From positions 1 to 36,072 of the IMG/VR virus record IMGVR_UViG_3300028025_000302: DNA of 36,072 nt. One strand, 5' to 3'. A program made the translations under genes and the position numbers. Origin of the DNA: a virus. Positions 18,572 to 26,742 of the stretch are shown here, one piece after another; the first letter of the stretch is position 1, and every line of letters begins with the position of its first letter. The notes below the pieces were generated by a model, which saw only the letters and a program-made list of their open reading frames with translations, had not been told where the DNA came from and did no database searches.

Positions 18572-19454
18572 TTCAATGGTACAGGAAGTTAGATCTTCCC
18601 TCGCCGGATACACCCTGCGCCAAGATCGCATTACCTATCTCGACTCAGCGATAACAACTACTGATACCGCTATTCAGGTTGGTTCAGCAGACAACCTTGC
18701 TAAAGGCATCATTGAAATTGATGACGAACTTATCTGGATTGATAACTTTGTTAAGGCAAGCAATACGCTTAATGCAGCTCCTGGCTTTGGTCGTGGTTAC
18801 CAGAACACGAGCCCTGCACCACACGCCCAGTATTCACAGGTTGTGCTAACTCCAACCTTTCCTCGCACAATGATTAAGCAGGCAATCAACGATACGATCA
18901 ACTCGGTCTATCCTAAGTTGTGGGCTATCTACTCAACTACCTTTACCTTTAACGCAAGCCAGACTACTTACGCTTTGCCAGATGATTGCCAGAACGTTAT
19001 CTATATGTCTTGGCAGACAACTGGTTCATCTAGAGAATGGCTGCCTATTAACCGCTGGCGCCAAGACTTGATGGCTAACACACCAACTTTTAACTCACAG
19101 AAGACTATAAACATCTACGAGAACATTCAACCCGGACGAACTGTACAGGTTTGGTATGCAGCAAACCCATCTACGATGGATGCTAATACTGATGACTTTG
19201 CAGATGTTACTGGGCTGCCAGACTCTTGCCGCGATGTAATTACTCTCGGTGCTGCATACCGTCTGCTTTCATATGTAGATCCAGGTCGTATCAACTTGAC
19301 CTCTGCTGAAGCAGACTTGGCAGATAGCAAGGTTCCAGGTGCAGCTGGCGCTAACTCATCTCGTTATATCTACGCTCTATACAACCAGCGCCTTAACGAT
19401 GAGTCACTCAAACTTTCAGACAAATTCCCAATACGTCTACATTATACCAAGTGA
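18558..19454 (+). CDS. Probable head-tail connector/adaptor-type virion protein, 298 aa
   Basis: Starts MATLDSMVQEVRSSLAGYTL. A beta-rich N-terminal part (about 20-90, DTAIQVGSADNLAKGIIEID and ELIWIDNF) is followed by a helical stretch (TMIKQAINDTINSVYPKLW) and a mixed C-terminal half with RDVITLGAAYRLLSYVDPGR, which resembles connector and tail adaptor proteins of phages. It would sit below the portal. The overlap with the glycosyltransferase gene upstream is 14 bases. The following gene is an HNH endonuclease that appears inserted between this and the next structural gene. Function is inferred from overall look and place. Confidence 0.68.
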   Translation: MATLDSMVQEVRSSLAGYTLRQDRITYLDSAITTTDTAIQVGSADNLAKGIIEIDDELIWIDNFVKASNTLNAAPGFGRGYQNTSPAPHAQYSQVVLTPTFPRTMIKQAINDTINSVYPKLWAIYSTTFTFNASQTTYALPDDCQNVIYMSWQTTGSSREWLPINRWRQDLMANTPTFNSQKTINIYENIQPGRTVQVWYAANPSTMDANTDDFADVTGLPDSCRDVITLGAAYRLLSYVDPGRINLTSAEADLADSKVPGAAGANSSRYIYALYNQRLNDESLKLSDKFPIRLHYTK

Positions 19455-19461
19455 GGCAATA

Positions 19462-19893
19462 ATGAAACGTTGCTATGCCTGTAAAGTTGAAAAAACTTTT
19501 GATAATTTCTGTAGTAATAAAGCCTCTAAAGATGGAATTAATGGCATATGTAAGTATTGCCAAAGCAATAGAAATCTTTCAGAAACGGCTAAACAAAATA
19601 AAAAAGAATACAATAAACAAAGAAGTAGGAAACTTTACTCTGGGTTTACTCAAGAAGAATTTGAAAATAAATTAAAAGAACAAAATTATAGATGTGCAAT
19701 TTGCAAGACAGATACTCCTTCTTCTATTAATTGGCACGCAGATCATTGTCACGATACAAAACAAAAACGTGGAGTATTGTGTCAAAAATGTAATATGGGT
19801 TTAGGGTTATTTAAGGATAATGTCGAGGCGCTAGAGAGGGCAATTATGTATCTTAATAAATACAATTCTATCAACAATGAGGTGACATCTTGA
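19462..19893 (+). CDS. Endonuclease VII-type HNH nuclease, likely free-standing homing endonuclease
   Basis: The ATG at 19462, with GAGG five bases upstream, gives 143 residues; the longer open frame to the left lies inside the preceding gene. An N-terminal zinc motif (CYACKVEKTFDNFC, then CKYC) precedes the catalytic part: CAICKTD, WHADHCHDTKQKRGVLCQKC and NMGLGLFKDN, the recombination endonuclease VII pattern with two CxxC zinc pairs and a catalytic DHCH. The gene uses many AAA, AAT, ATA and TTT codons and is visibly more AT-rich than its neighbours, a sign of recent transfer. It lies inside the structural operon. The next gene starts on TTG over its stop. Confidence 0.9.
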   Translation: MKRCYACKVEKTFDNFCSNKASKDGINGICKYCQSNRNLSETAKQNKKEYNKQRSRKLYSGFTQEEFENKLKEQNYRCAICKTDTPSSINWHADHCHDTKQKRGVLCQKCNMGLGLFKDNVEALERAIMYLNKYNSINNEVTS

Positions 19894-20432
19894 CTAGAAA
19901 GTACTCGACTACCTCGGTAGCAACAACGCTTGCTGCAACTATCTCCAACAGTGCTACTACGGTAACAGTTGCCGCTGGTACTGGTTCATCACTTATGGGT
20001 GGTGTATCCCTTGCTGCAGGTAACGTAGACCAATTCCTGATTGCACTAGATGTAGATACGCAGAACGAAGAGATCGTTGCAGTTACTGCAATCTCTGGAG
20101 ATACGCTTACTGTAGTCCGTGCTCAGGCTGGTACATCTGGCATTAGCCATACTGCAGGTGCTTCTGCAAAGCACGTCTTTACTGGAGATGACGCAACCTT
20201 CTTTACCGCAGGAGTTGCTACAGCAGATGCCGCAATTCCAAAGTCTTTGGTCACCACTAAGGGTGACATTATCGTAGCAACCGCTAGCGCTACACCTGCT
20301 CGATTAGGTGCTGGTACTAACGGTTACGTTCTTACCGCAGATAGCACACAGGCCTCTGGCCTCAAGTGGGCAACTGCAGCAGCACCAGTAGATGATCCGT
20401 ACCCAACAAGCTTTATGCTTATGGGCGGCTGA
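19890..20432 (+). CDS. Tail fibre-like protein, 180 aa
   Basis: Starts on TTG overlapping the nuclease stop (TTGA), with GAGGTGA upstream inside that gene. It is rich in Thr, Ala and Gly with beta segments. The stretch LVTTKGDIIVATASATPARL followed by GTNGYVLTADS is a common phage fibre motif. The C-terminus (YPTSFMLMGG) resembles that of the collagen-like protein, suggesting a shared assembly signal. Probably part of the tail fibre or spike complex. Confidence 0.8.
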   Translation: MTRKYSTTSVATTLAATISNSATTVTVAAGTGSSLMGGVSLAAGNVDQFLIALDVDTQNEEIVAVTAISGDTLTVVRAQAGTSGISHTAGASAKHVFTGDDATFFTAGVATADAAIPKSLVTTKGDIIVATASATPARLGAGTNGYVLTADSTQASGLKWATAAAPVDDPYPTSFMLMGG

Positions 20433-20463
20433 CAAACAAACCAACAACTAAGGAGAAATACAA

Positions 20464-20793
20464 ATGGCAACAACTTACAAAGTGTTGGGTCAGTCAAACC
20501 CGGCAGCAACAACAGCAACAACTCTCTACACAGTTCCAGCAGCAACACAGACAGTAGTATCAAGCATCACCATTGCTAACCAAGCATCTAGCGCAGCAAC
20601 ATTCCGTATTGCTATCCGCGTTGCTGGTGCAACCTTGGCAGCATCACAGTACATCGCATACGATGTAGCAGTAGGAGCAGCAGATACAACAGTGCTTACC
20701 TTGGGTCTAACTCTTGGTGCAACTGACATCATCACTATCTATGCTTCGACTGCGACACTTTCATTCGCAGCGTTTGGATCGGAAATAGCCTAA
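20464..20793 (+). CDS. Small beta-sandwich virion protein, 109 aa
   Basis: Starts MATTYKVLGQSNPAATTATT with AAGGAG about nine bases before the ATG. Alternating hydrophobic and Thr/Ser/Ala residues indicate an all-beta domain (TLYTVPAATQTVVSSITIAN, then AATFRIAIRVAG). Proteins of this kind are frequent next to fibre genes in environmental phages and are taken as fibre or decoration proteins; I cannot name a family. It overlaps the first of the six paralogs by one base. Confidence 0.75.
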   Translation: MATTYKVLGQSNPAATTATTLYTVPAATQTVVSSITIANQASSAATFRIAIRVAGATLAASQYIAYDVAVGAADTTVLTLGLTLGATDIITIYASTATLSFAAFGSEIA

Positions 20794-21392
20794 TGTCAAT
20801 CGCTAGAGTAAAAGCCTCTAGCTTGACGCAGGGGCTACCCAAAAGAAAAACCATTCTCGCTGGCAATGAAACCATCCTGCCCGGAAGTTATGAGTCTATT
20901 GCGACTGTAACTGCGTCAGGTGGAGAATCTAGCCTTTCGTTCACGTCAATTCCTAGTACTTACAAGCATCTTCAAGTAAGAGGAATTGCTCGTACGAACC
21001 GTGCATCAGTTGAAGATCAAGTTAGATTTAGATTTAATTCAGATACTAGCAGCAACTACGCTTGGCATTGGTTGCAAGGCGATGGCTCAACTGCCGCAGC
21101 CCAGTCAGAAACCACAAAAGTTTCTGCGTGGTCTATTGAAGCAAGTGCTAACAATGCAACCGCTAGTTCTTTTGGTGCTTTTGTTATAGATATTTTGGAT
21201 TATGCCAGTGCTAATAAAACGAAAACTTTACGCACACTTACTGGTTACGATGCTAACGGTAATGGGTTAATTGTTTTAGGTTCTAATCTTTGGTATAAAG
21301 CTCCAGAGATTATTTCTACAATTACTATTGCACCTATCTTCGGTACTTCCTTTTCTCAGTATTCTACCTTTGCTTTGTATGGGATAAAATAA
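20793..21392 (+). CDS. Tandem paralog 1 of 6: putative receptor-binding/decoration protein, 199 aa
   Basis: The longest copy, with about 33 extra N-terminal residues (MSIARVKASSLTQGLPKRKT) before the shared domain. The shared domain starts SIATVTASGGESSLSFTSIP, then STYKHLQVRGIAR, continues with a beta core and ends in ITIAP and STFALYGIK. The N-terminal extension may be an anchor to the virion, with the rest a beta-sandwich. Start overlaps the previous stop by one base (TAATG). No enzymatic motif. Function is inferred from position among fibre genes. Confidence 0.82.
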   Translation: MSIARVKASSLTQGLPKRKTILAGNETILPGSYESIATVTASGGESSLSFTSIPSTYKHLQVRGIARTNRASVEDQVRFRFNSDTSSNYAWHWLQGDGSTAAAQSETTKVSAWSIEASANNATASSFGAFVIDILDYASANKTKTLRTLTGYDANGNGLIVLGSNLWYKAPEIISTITIAPIFGTSFSQYSTFALYGIK

Positions 21393-21896
21393 ATGCCACA
21401 AACTTACACACCGATAGCGACCTTTAACGGCACGGGATCAAGCGGAACGATTTCCTTTACTTCAATCCCTAGCACTTACACAGATTTGCGAATTGTCCTG
21501 ACTGGAACAGAAACAAACGCAACTCTTTATGAATTCGATATGCGTTACAACAACGATTCAGGGAATAACTATTCTTTGACCTACTTACAAGGCAACGGGT
21601 CAAGTGCAACTTCTGGCAGATATTCCAGTACGAACAAAATTCGTTTGGGTGAGTTTGGAACAGATACAACACTACCTACTTTAATTACAGTAGATGTAAT
21701 GAATTACGCCAACTCAACAACCTATAAAACGGCTTTAATTCGTTACAACGAGTTTGCGTCTTCGGGTGGCGATACTGGCGCAAAGGCGGCTCTTTGGAGT
21801 TCTACTTCTGCAATTACTCGCATTGACTTGCTTAACCTCGGCGGCAACTTCACGACTATCACTACCGCGACCCTGTACGGAATTAAGGCGGCTTAA
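21393..21896 (+). CDS. Tandem paralog 2 of 6: putative receptor-binding/decoration protein, 167 aa
   Basis: The ATG follows the preceding TAA without a gap. The domain reads YTPIATFNGTGSSGTISFTS, IPSTYTDLRIVLTG, then WSSTSAITRIDLLNLGG and ends TTATLYGIKAA. It lacks the N-terminal extension of copy 1. The central region (residues about 45-120) differs most from the others, as would be expected of a variable binding face. No ribosome site beyond coupled re-initiation is evident. Confidence 0.82.
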   Translation: MPQTYTPIATFNGTGSSGTISFTSIPSTYTDLRIVLTGTETNATLYEFDMRYNNDSGNNYSLTYLQGNGSSATSGRYSSTNKIRLGEFGTDTTLPTLITVDVMNYANSTTYKTALIRYNEFASSGGDTGAKAALWSSTSAITRIDLLNLGGNFTTITTATLYGIKAA

Positions 21897-22421
21897 ATGG
21901 CATATACATACAGCAAACTAGCCGAGTCAACCGTTGGAGTAGGTAATGCGGCAGCAATTACTTTTAGCAATATTCCGCAAAACTATACCGATCTGGTATT
22001 GAAGTTAAGCCACAGAGGTACAACAACTTCCGGAGCGCGTGACTCTCTTTTTGCTTCTCTTTCTTTTAACGGCGGTGCAATTACTCCTTCGACAAGATTT
22101 CTAAGAGCATCAGGTGGAACACCTACTGCTTCATCAACCGGTGGTCCAACAGGTGGTTACGTAGATTCTTCCAGTTTTACTGTTTCAACTTTTAGCAATA
22201 CAGAAATCTATATTCCAAACTATTCTGGCTCTAATGTTAAATCCTATTCAATGGATTCCGTTACGGAACAGAACACATCTGGCTGGGATACTATCCTTGG
22301 TATGGGCGCTTTGCTACTGAATAGCGTTGCGGCGATTAACTCAATCAGTATGTCTTTAGACTACGGTTCTTTTGTCCAGTACAGCACAGCTACTCTCTAC
22401 GGAATCCGGGTGGAAATTTGA
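21897..22421 (+). CDS. Tandem paralog 3 of 6: putative receptor-binding/decoration protein, 174 aa
   Basis: ATG directly after the preceding TAA. The start YSKLAESTVGVGNAAAITFS, the segment NIPQNYTDLVLKLSHRG and the end FVQYSTATLYGIRVEI mark the family. The middle has EIYIPNYSGSNVKSYSMDSV, which resembles AYIPSYTSSNNKSVSVDSAG in copy 6, so copies 3 and 6 form a pair within the array. Followed by a TTGA overlap with copy 4. Confidence 0.82.
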   Translation: MAYTYSKLAESTVGVGNAAAITFSNIPQNYTDLVLKLSHRGTTTSGARDSLFASLSFNGGAITPSTRFLRASGGTPTASSTGGPTGGYVDSSSFTVSTFSNTEIYIPNYSGSNVKSYSMDSVTEQNTSGWDTILGMGALLLNSVAAINSISMSLDYGSFVQYSTATLYGIRVEI

Positions 22422-23005
22422 GCATCACAAAACTAACCACGAACGGTGTCAACGGCACCAAGTACGACACCGTATCTGCAGACAACTACTATATGGAGCC
22501 GATTGCTACCACACTGCTTGCTAGTTCTGCTGGAAGCATTACATTTAGCAATATCCCACAAGGGTATAAGCACTTGCAGATTAGAGCGATTGGTCGCCGT
22601 ACTGGAAGTGCAACAGGCCCAGCATCCGAAGGGTTTCAATTTAACGGCGATACTGGATCTAACTACACATTCCATTATATGTATGGAACAGGTGCATCTG
22701 TAGTGGCTAGCGCAAGCACTCCAACTAACGCAGCATATTTACTAGCAACAACTGGCGGTGGGCAAACTTCTAATTGTTTTGGTGTATCCGTAATTGATAT
22801 ATTAGATTACAGTAATGTTTACAAATTCAAAACTTGTCGCTCACTATCTGGTTCAGATACAAATAGCGGCACAGTTAATGACCAGATGAAATTTTATACT
22901 GCTATGTGGATGAACACAGCACCTATAACTAGTATAGTCTTTGCGCCTTCTGCTGATTCTTTTGCTGCAAATACACGTATCTCACTTTATGGGGTGAAAG
23001 CATAA
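22418..23005 (+). CDS. Tandem paralog 4 of 6: putative receptor-binding/decoration protein, 195 aa
   Basis: Starts on TTG overlapping the previous stop. Like copy 1 it carries an N-terminal extension of about 28 residues (MSITKLTTNGVNGTKYDTVS) before MEPIATTLLASSAGSITFSN. It shares IPQGYKHLQIRAIGRR with copy 1 (IPSTYKHLQVRGIAR) and the core SVIDILDYSNVYKFKTCRSL with copy 1 (FVIDILDYASANKTKTLRTL), so copies 1 and 4 are close relatives. Ends TRISLYGVKA, a slight variant of LYGI. The last third is more AT-rich than the first. Confidence 0.82.
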   Translation: MSITKLTTNGVNGTKYDTVSADNYYMEPIATTLLASSAGSITFSNIPQGYKHLQIRAIGRRTGSATGPASEGFQFNGDTGSNYTFHYMYGTGASVVASASTPTNAAYLLATTGGGQTSNCFGVSVIDILDYSNVYKFKTCRSLSGSDTNSGTVNDQMKFYTAMWMNTAPITSIVFAPSADSFAANTRISLYGVKA

Positions 23006-23508
23006 TGGCTAAAACTGCTACCTATTCTCTTATTCAAAGTTATACCCATAGCGGGGCAAGTACCACCACAATAACTTTGTCTTCAATACCTGCAACGTTT
23101 ACCGATTTAGTTGTTGTATCAAATGTGCTTTATTCAGCCAATAATGGCGACTATATGTCTTGGAGAATAAACGGTGATAGTTCTAGCCTTTATTCTAATA
23201 CTCCGTTAGTTGGTACAGGTTCGGTTGCGGAATCCTACCGCGCAACCAACGATACCAAAATTGCTTTTTATGGTTCATCAACCTCTAATTACGTTCCAGT
23301 AATTACGAACTTTATGGACTATGCCAACACAACTACAAATAAAACCATCTTGCAGAGAGCATCAGGTGCAGCGAGTAGCGTAGAAGCCAGAGTTGGTTTA
23401 TATAGAAGCACCGCTGCAATCAGCAGTATTTCCTTGTTCTTTGCTGTGGCATCTATAGCAGCAGGAACTAACATAAAAATCTACGGGATACAGGCAGGTA
23501 ATGCTTAA
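23005..23508 (+). CDS. Tandem paralog 5 of 6: putative receptor-binding/decoration protein, 167 aa
   Basis: Starts MAKTATYSLIQSYTHSGAST with TAATG coupling. Family marks: TITLSSIPATFTDLVVVSNV near the start, FMDYANTTTNKTILQR in the middle (compare VMNYANSTTYKTALIR in copy 2), and ISSISLFFAVASI with IKIYGIQAGNA at the end. Copies 2 and 5 look like a pair. The terminal LYGI is changed to IYGI. Confidence 0.82.
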   Translation: MAKTATYSLIQSYTHSGASTTTITLSSIPATFTDLVVVSNVLYSANNGDYMSWRINGDSSSLYSNTPLVGTGSVAESYRATNDTKIAFYGSSTSNYVPVITNFMDYANTTTNKTILQRASGAASSVEARVGLYRSTAAISSISLFFAVASIAAGTNIKIYGIQAGNA

Positions 23509-24014
23509 TGGCGCTACAACTATATAAAATTGCTACTGTAGAAGTTGGCTCTGCTGGAGCAAGCAGCATTGCTTTCAGTTCCATACCACAAGGTTATACA
23601 GATTTGAAGTTAGTAGGTTCTGTGAGAACAACTAACGCTTCAACTTATGGTGCAGTTGATATGACATTCAATGGAAGTTCTACTGGATATTCTTCAAAAA
23701 ACCTTGAAGGCGGAGATGGTGCTGCTAATTCTTATTCAACTACTGGAGCCTCAACCATTAAAGTTGGTTATGTAAGTGGTGCTAATGCTACCGCAAATGC
23801 TTTTGGAACCCTTGAAGCATATATTCCTAGCTACACATCTAGCAATAACAAATCCGTATCAGTTGATTCTGCAGGTGAAACAAATGCTACTACTGGCATT
23901 TATATGAATTTATTTGCAAACCTGTGGTCTAATACTGCTGCAATTACAAGCATTACTTTAAGCTCTAATAATCTTGGACAATATACAACCTTTACACTCT
24001 ACGGAATCCTTTAG
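23508..24014 (+). CDS. Tandem paralog 6 of 6: putative receptor-binding/decoration protein, 168 aa
   Basis: Starts MALQLYKIATVEVGSAGASS with TAATG coupling. It contains IAFSSIPQGYTDLKLVGSVR, LWSNTAAITSITLSS and ends YTTFTLYGIL. It is the copy closest to copy 3 in the central part. After its stop comes a short gap with a good ribosome site for a helical protein, marking the end of the array. Confidence 0.82.
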   Translation: MALQLYKIATVEVGSAGASSIAFSSIPQGYTDLKLVGSVRTTNASTYGAVDMTFNGSSTGYSSKNLEGGDGAANSYSTTGASTIKVGYVSGANATANAFGTLEAYIPSYTSSNNKSVSVDSAGETNATTGIYMNLFANLWSNTAAITSITLSSNNLGQYTTFTLYGIL

Positions 24015-24026
24015 AAAGGGAGACAA

Positions 24027-24260
24027 ATGACAACAACACCAACTGCAATCGAAGTAAACTGCGAAACAGGGGAAGTCACAGAACGTCCACTAACAGCAGA
24101 AGAAATTGCACAGCGTGAAGCAGATGCAGCAGCATTTGCAGCAGCAAAGGCAGAAGAAGAAGCAGCAGCACAGGCAGTAGCAGATGCTAAGGCATCAGCG
24201 CAGGCTAAATTGGCAGCACTTGGTTTGACTGCCGATGAAATCGCAGCACTATCTAAGTAA
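24027..24260 (+). CDS. Ala/Glu-rich helical protein, 77 aa (fibre-assembly-like)
   Basis: Starts MTTTPTAIEVNCETGEVTER, then PLTAEEIAQREADAAAFAAA and a long Ala/Glu/Lys helix. The pattern of a short beta start with CETGE, a PLTxEE turn and a long Ala-rich helix is common in small proteins next to phage tail fibre genes and recalls tail fibre assembly proteins. A ribosome site (AAAGGGAGA) lies before the ATG. It may act as a chaperone or as an oligomer-forming stalk; not proven. Confidence 0.75.
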   Translation: MTTTPTAIEVNCETGEVTERPLTAEEIAQREADAAAFAAAKAEEEAAAQAVADAKASAQAKLAALGLTADEIAALSK

Positions 24261-24334
24261 TGCTTGAAGATCTAGTTCCGCTACACCGGAGCTTGGATGA
24301 TGCAGTTGATGAAGCGGAAGAACAAATATATTAA
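24260..24334 (+). CDS. Possible very small protein, 24 aa
   Basis: An ATG overlapping the preceding stop (TAATG) opens a frame that reads MLEDLVPLHRSLDDAVDEAE and ends EQIY. It is acidic and amphipathic. It fills an otherwise empty 83-base gap, and the ribosome site of the next gene overlaps its stop. The tight coupling argues for translation, but its size makes it uncertain. Confidence 0.4.
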   Translation: MLEDLVPLHRSLDDAVDEAEEQIY

Positions 24335-24343
24335 GGAGTAACA

Positions 24344-26548
24344 GTGGCATACGGCGATGACATCAGCGAGGGTTTACCTTTAACCCTTTCCAACCCTGCA
24401 GGTGCCACCTACACACCTAGTGGCTATGCCTACGATGTTGCAATCGCAGGGCTGCCATTCTTCATCAGCCCATTAGATGACTCACCTTACCGTCGAGTCA
24501 CTGCTCAGTACCGCAAGCAACAGTTAGATACTACCCGCGAGCCAGGTGAGCAGACGCTCACTGGTTGGTGGCTACGTTCGCAGTCATCATTCCACTTTGG
24601 TCAAGGCATTAAGTTCTTTGAACCAGCACAGGATGAATCGCTACGCTTCCAGTACACAGAGTCAAAGGGTATGGATGTCTGGACTAAAGGACAGGCAACC
24701 CTGCTTCCTAAGTGCAACAGCCAACACATCACCACAGGTGGCATCAGAACTGATGGTCGCCCTTGGCAGATAGCACGTTCTATCCAGTGGGATAAGAACA
24801 GCAATACCTACAACGGCATACTGCTAGCAGATGAGTATGACGTAGATAAAGTATTTCCTGCTATTACTGTATCCATTAACAACAAGGCGCTGACAAGCAA
24901 CGTAGCAACGCTGACTACTACAGCAGCACACGGTCTATCTACTGGTATGGAGATCACCATTACCGGCGTAGATGCCACGTTTAACGGTACCTACACCATC
25001 ACTGGTGTACCAACCACAACTACATTTACCTACGCTAAGACCGCTGCTAACGTAACCTCAACAGCAGTATCTCCAGTAGGTACTGGTGTAGCTGAGATTA
25101 TCCACTTCATTGACTACAACACAGGCACTGACTACCCAGTACACGCAATCTGCGATGATGGAGTCTATGCCTATTGGGTAACCAACGTACTTAATACTGG
25201 AACTCCAAGGCTAAGAGTCTATAAGAAGTTACTATCTGATGATGCCTCGGTAGCACCTACTCTAATGATTAGCGATAACGGTATTACCGTTGCTAATGCG
25301 GTAATCGAGTACACCAAAGAACGTATAATTATGTGCGTTAACGACAAGATCTACGAGTTTTCTACATCAGCAACAACGCTGCCTACTGCGGTCTATTCAC
25401 ACAACGATCCAGATCATATCTTTACTAGCATTACCTCTAGCGGTGCTGCTATTTACGTTGCAGGTTACAGCGGTATCCAGTCCAACATCTACAAGTTTAC
25501 GTTGGAATCAACCGGTGCTATGCCTACCCTGTCATCTGCTATTACTGCAGCTGAGCTACCAGTAGGTGAGACTGTATTCAAGGTTTCCTACTACCTCGGC
25601 TATATGGCTATCGGTACCAACCAAGGTATGCGTATTGCTCAGGTATCAGATCAAGATGGATCTATCGCCTATGGCGCATTGCTCTTTGAATCAGATCAAC
25701 CAGTATATGACTTTGCTTTCCGTGATAAGTACATCTGGGCTACAACAGGAGTTGACGGGCAAGCAGGTGTTACCCGCGTCAATCTTGGTACTGAGATCAG
25801 CCCACTTATATTTGCTTACGCTTGGGATATATACGATCCAGATGACACGCTAGGTCATTACACAACTACCTGTGCCTTTATGGGAGATACCACTCGTCTT
25901 GCCTTCTGTAATGCTGGCAACGGTTCTGATGGAACTATCTACATCCAGTCAGACGGTGAAGTACTAGAAACTGGCTACTTACAGACTGGCTTCATCCGTT
26001 ACAACACACTTGAGAATAAGATCTTTAAGTTGGTACAAGGTCGAGTAGATACTACAGACGGTGCCTTCAGCATCCAGTCTATTACCTCTACTGGTGCTGA
26101 GTACACAATCGGTACCTTTGCACAAGGCGATAACGTACCTGAAGTTAACGTGAACTACCCAACTGGTGCTCAGCAGTATCTTGCTTTCAAGTTTACTTTC
26201 AACCGTTCGACTACAGATGTAAATGCCGGGCCACTCTTTACTGGCTATCAGGTCAAGGCACTTCCTGCCATCCCACGTCAGCGTCTGATCCAGTATCCAC
26301 TGATGTGCTATGACCGTGAGATGGATAAGTTTAATAACGAGACAGGTTATGAAGGCGCTGCCTATGACCGTATGAGCCAAATTGAAGCAGTAGAAAATGT
26401 TGGCGACACCATCAAGGTTGAAGACTTCAGAACTGGTGAGTCTTATATCGGACTCATCGAAGAGATGGACTTCATTAACAGAACACCACCAGATAAGCGG
26501 TTCTCCGGATACGGCGGCCTGCTCCTAGTCACGATTCGGACGGTCTAA
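24344..26548 (+). CDS. Large beta-rich tail protein, candidate tail nozzle/tubular protein, 734 aa
   Basis: Starts on GTG with AAGGAG five bases upstream. The start MAYGDDISEGLPLTLSNPAG is followed by repeated beta segments of a propeller type, for example VYAYWVTNVL, KIYEFSTSATT and YIWATTGVDGQ at intervals of 40-70 residues. Residues about 174-245 form an inserted Ig-like module with AAHGLSTGMEITITGVDATF and NGTYTITGVPTTTTFTYAK, a motif common in environmental phages. Size, beta-propeller character and position before the lysis genes fit the tail nozzle of podoviruses (T7 gp12 as reference for the role). A receptor-binding spike is the alternative. Confidence 0.72.
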   Translation: MAYGDDISEGLPLTLSNPAGATYTPSGYAYDVAIAGLPFFISPLDDSPYRRVTAQYRKQQLDTTREPGEQTLTGWWLRSQSSFHFGQGIKFFEPAQDESLRFQYTESKGMDVWTKGQATLLPKCNSQHITTGGIRTDGRPWQIARSIQWDKNSNTYNGILLADEYDVDKVFPAITVSINNKALTSNVATLTTTAAHGLSTGMEITITGVDATFNGTYTITGVPTTTTFTYAKTAANVTSTAVSPVGTGVAEIIHFIDYNTGTDYPVHAICDDGVYAYWVTNVLNTGTPRLRVYKKLLSDDASVAPTLMISDNGITVANAVIEYTKERIIMCVNDKIYEFSTSATTLPTAVYSHNDPDHIFTSITSSGAAIYVAGYSGIQSNIYKFTLESTGAMPTLSSAITAAELPVGETVFKVSYYLGYMAIGTNQGMRIAQVSDQDGSIAYGALLFESDQPVYDFAFRDKYIWATTGVDGQAGVTRVNLGTEISPLIFAYAWDIYDPDDTLGHYTTTCAFMGDTTRLAFCNAGNGSDGTIYIQSDGEVLETGYLQTGFIRYNTLENKIFKLVQGRVDTTDGAFSIQSITSTGAEYTIGTFAQGDNVPEVNVNYPTGAQQYLAFKFTFNRSTTDVNAGPLFTGYQVKALPAIPRQRLIQYPLMCYDREMDKFNNETGYEGAAYDRMSQIEAVENVGDTIKVEDFRTGESYIGLIEEMDFINRTPPDKRFSGYGGLLLVTIRTV

Positions 26549-26742
26549 TGCAAGCGCAAGACTATGCAACTTTAGCGGTAGCGGTAATGACAATCATTGG
26601 AGGAGTAGCCACGTCAATACGCTGGTTAGTTAAGCATTACTTAAATGAACTTAAACCCAATGGTGGCAGCTCGCTAAAAGATTCCGTCAAAAGACTTGAG
26701 CAACGCATTGACGATCTATATAAACTGATTGCGGAGAAGTAA
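26548..26742 (+). CDS. Small membrane protein, holin-like (64 aa)
   Basis: One hydrophobic segment near the N-terminus (YATLAVAVMTIIGGVATSIRW, residues about 6-26) followed by a charged coiled-coil tail (DSVKRLEQRIDDLYKLIAEK). Placed directly before the peptidase gene with TAATG overlaps on both sides. This arrangement is typical of a holin or lysis accessory protein that opens the cytoplasmic membrane for the endolysin. No family named. Confidence 0.72.
   Translation: MQAQDYATLAVAVMTIIGGVATSIRWLVKHYLNELKPNGGSSLKDSVKRLEQRIDDLYKLIAEK

Larger units (their letters stand above)
20793..24014 (+). repeat. Array of six tandem paralogous genes
   Basis: Six head-to-tail genes of 167-199 codons share an N-terminal pattern (IxFxxIPxxYxxL) and a C-terminal pattern (W or L, then IxxIxL and a final (L/I)YG(I/V)). 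Every junction is an overlap or an abutment with no spacer. Similarities suggest three pairs (1 with 4, 2 with 5, 3 with 6), i.e. possible duplication of a three-gene block. The shared parts are alike in protein but diverged in DNA, so the duplications are old or the copies evolve fast. Confidence 0.8.
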
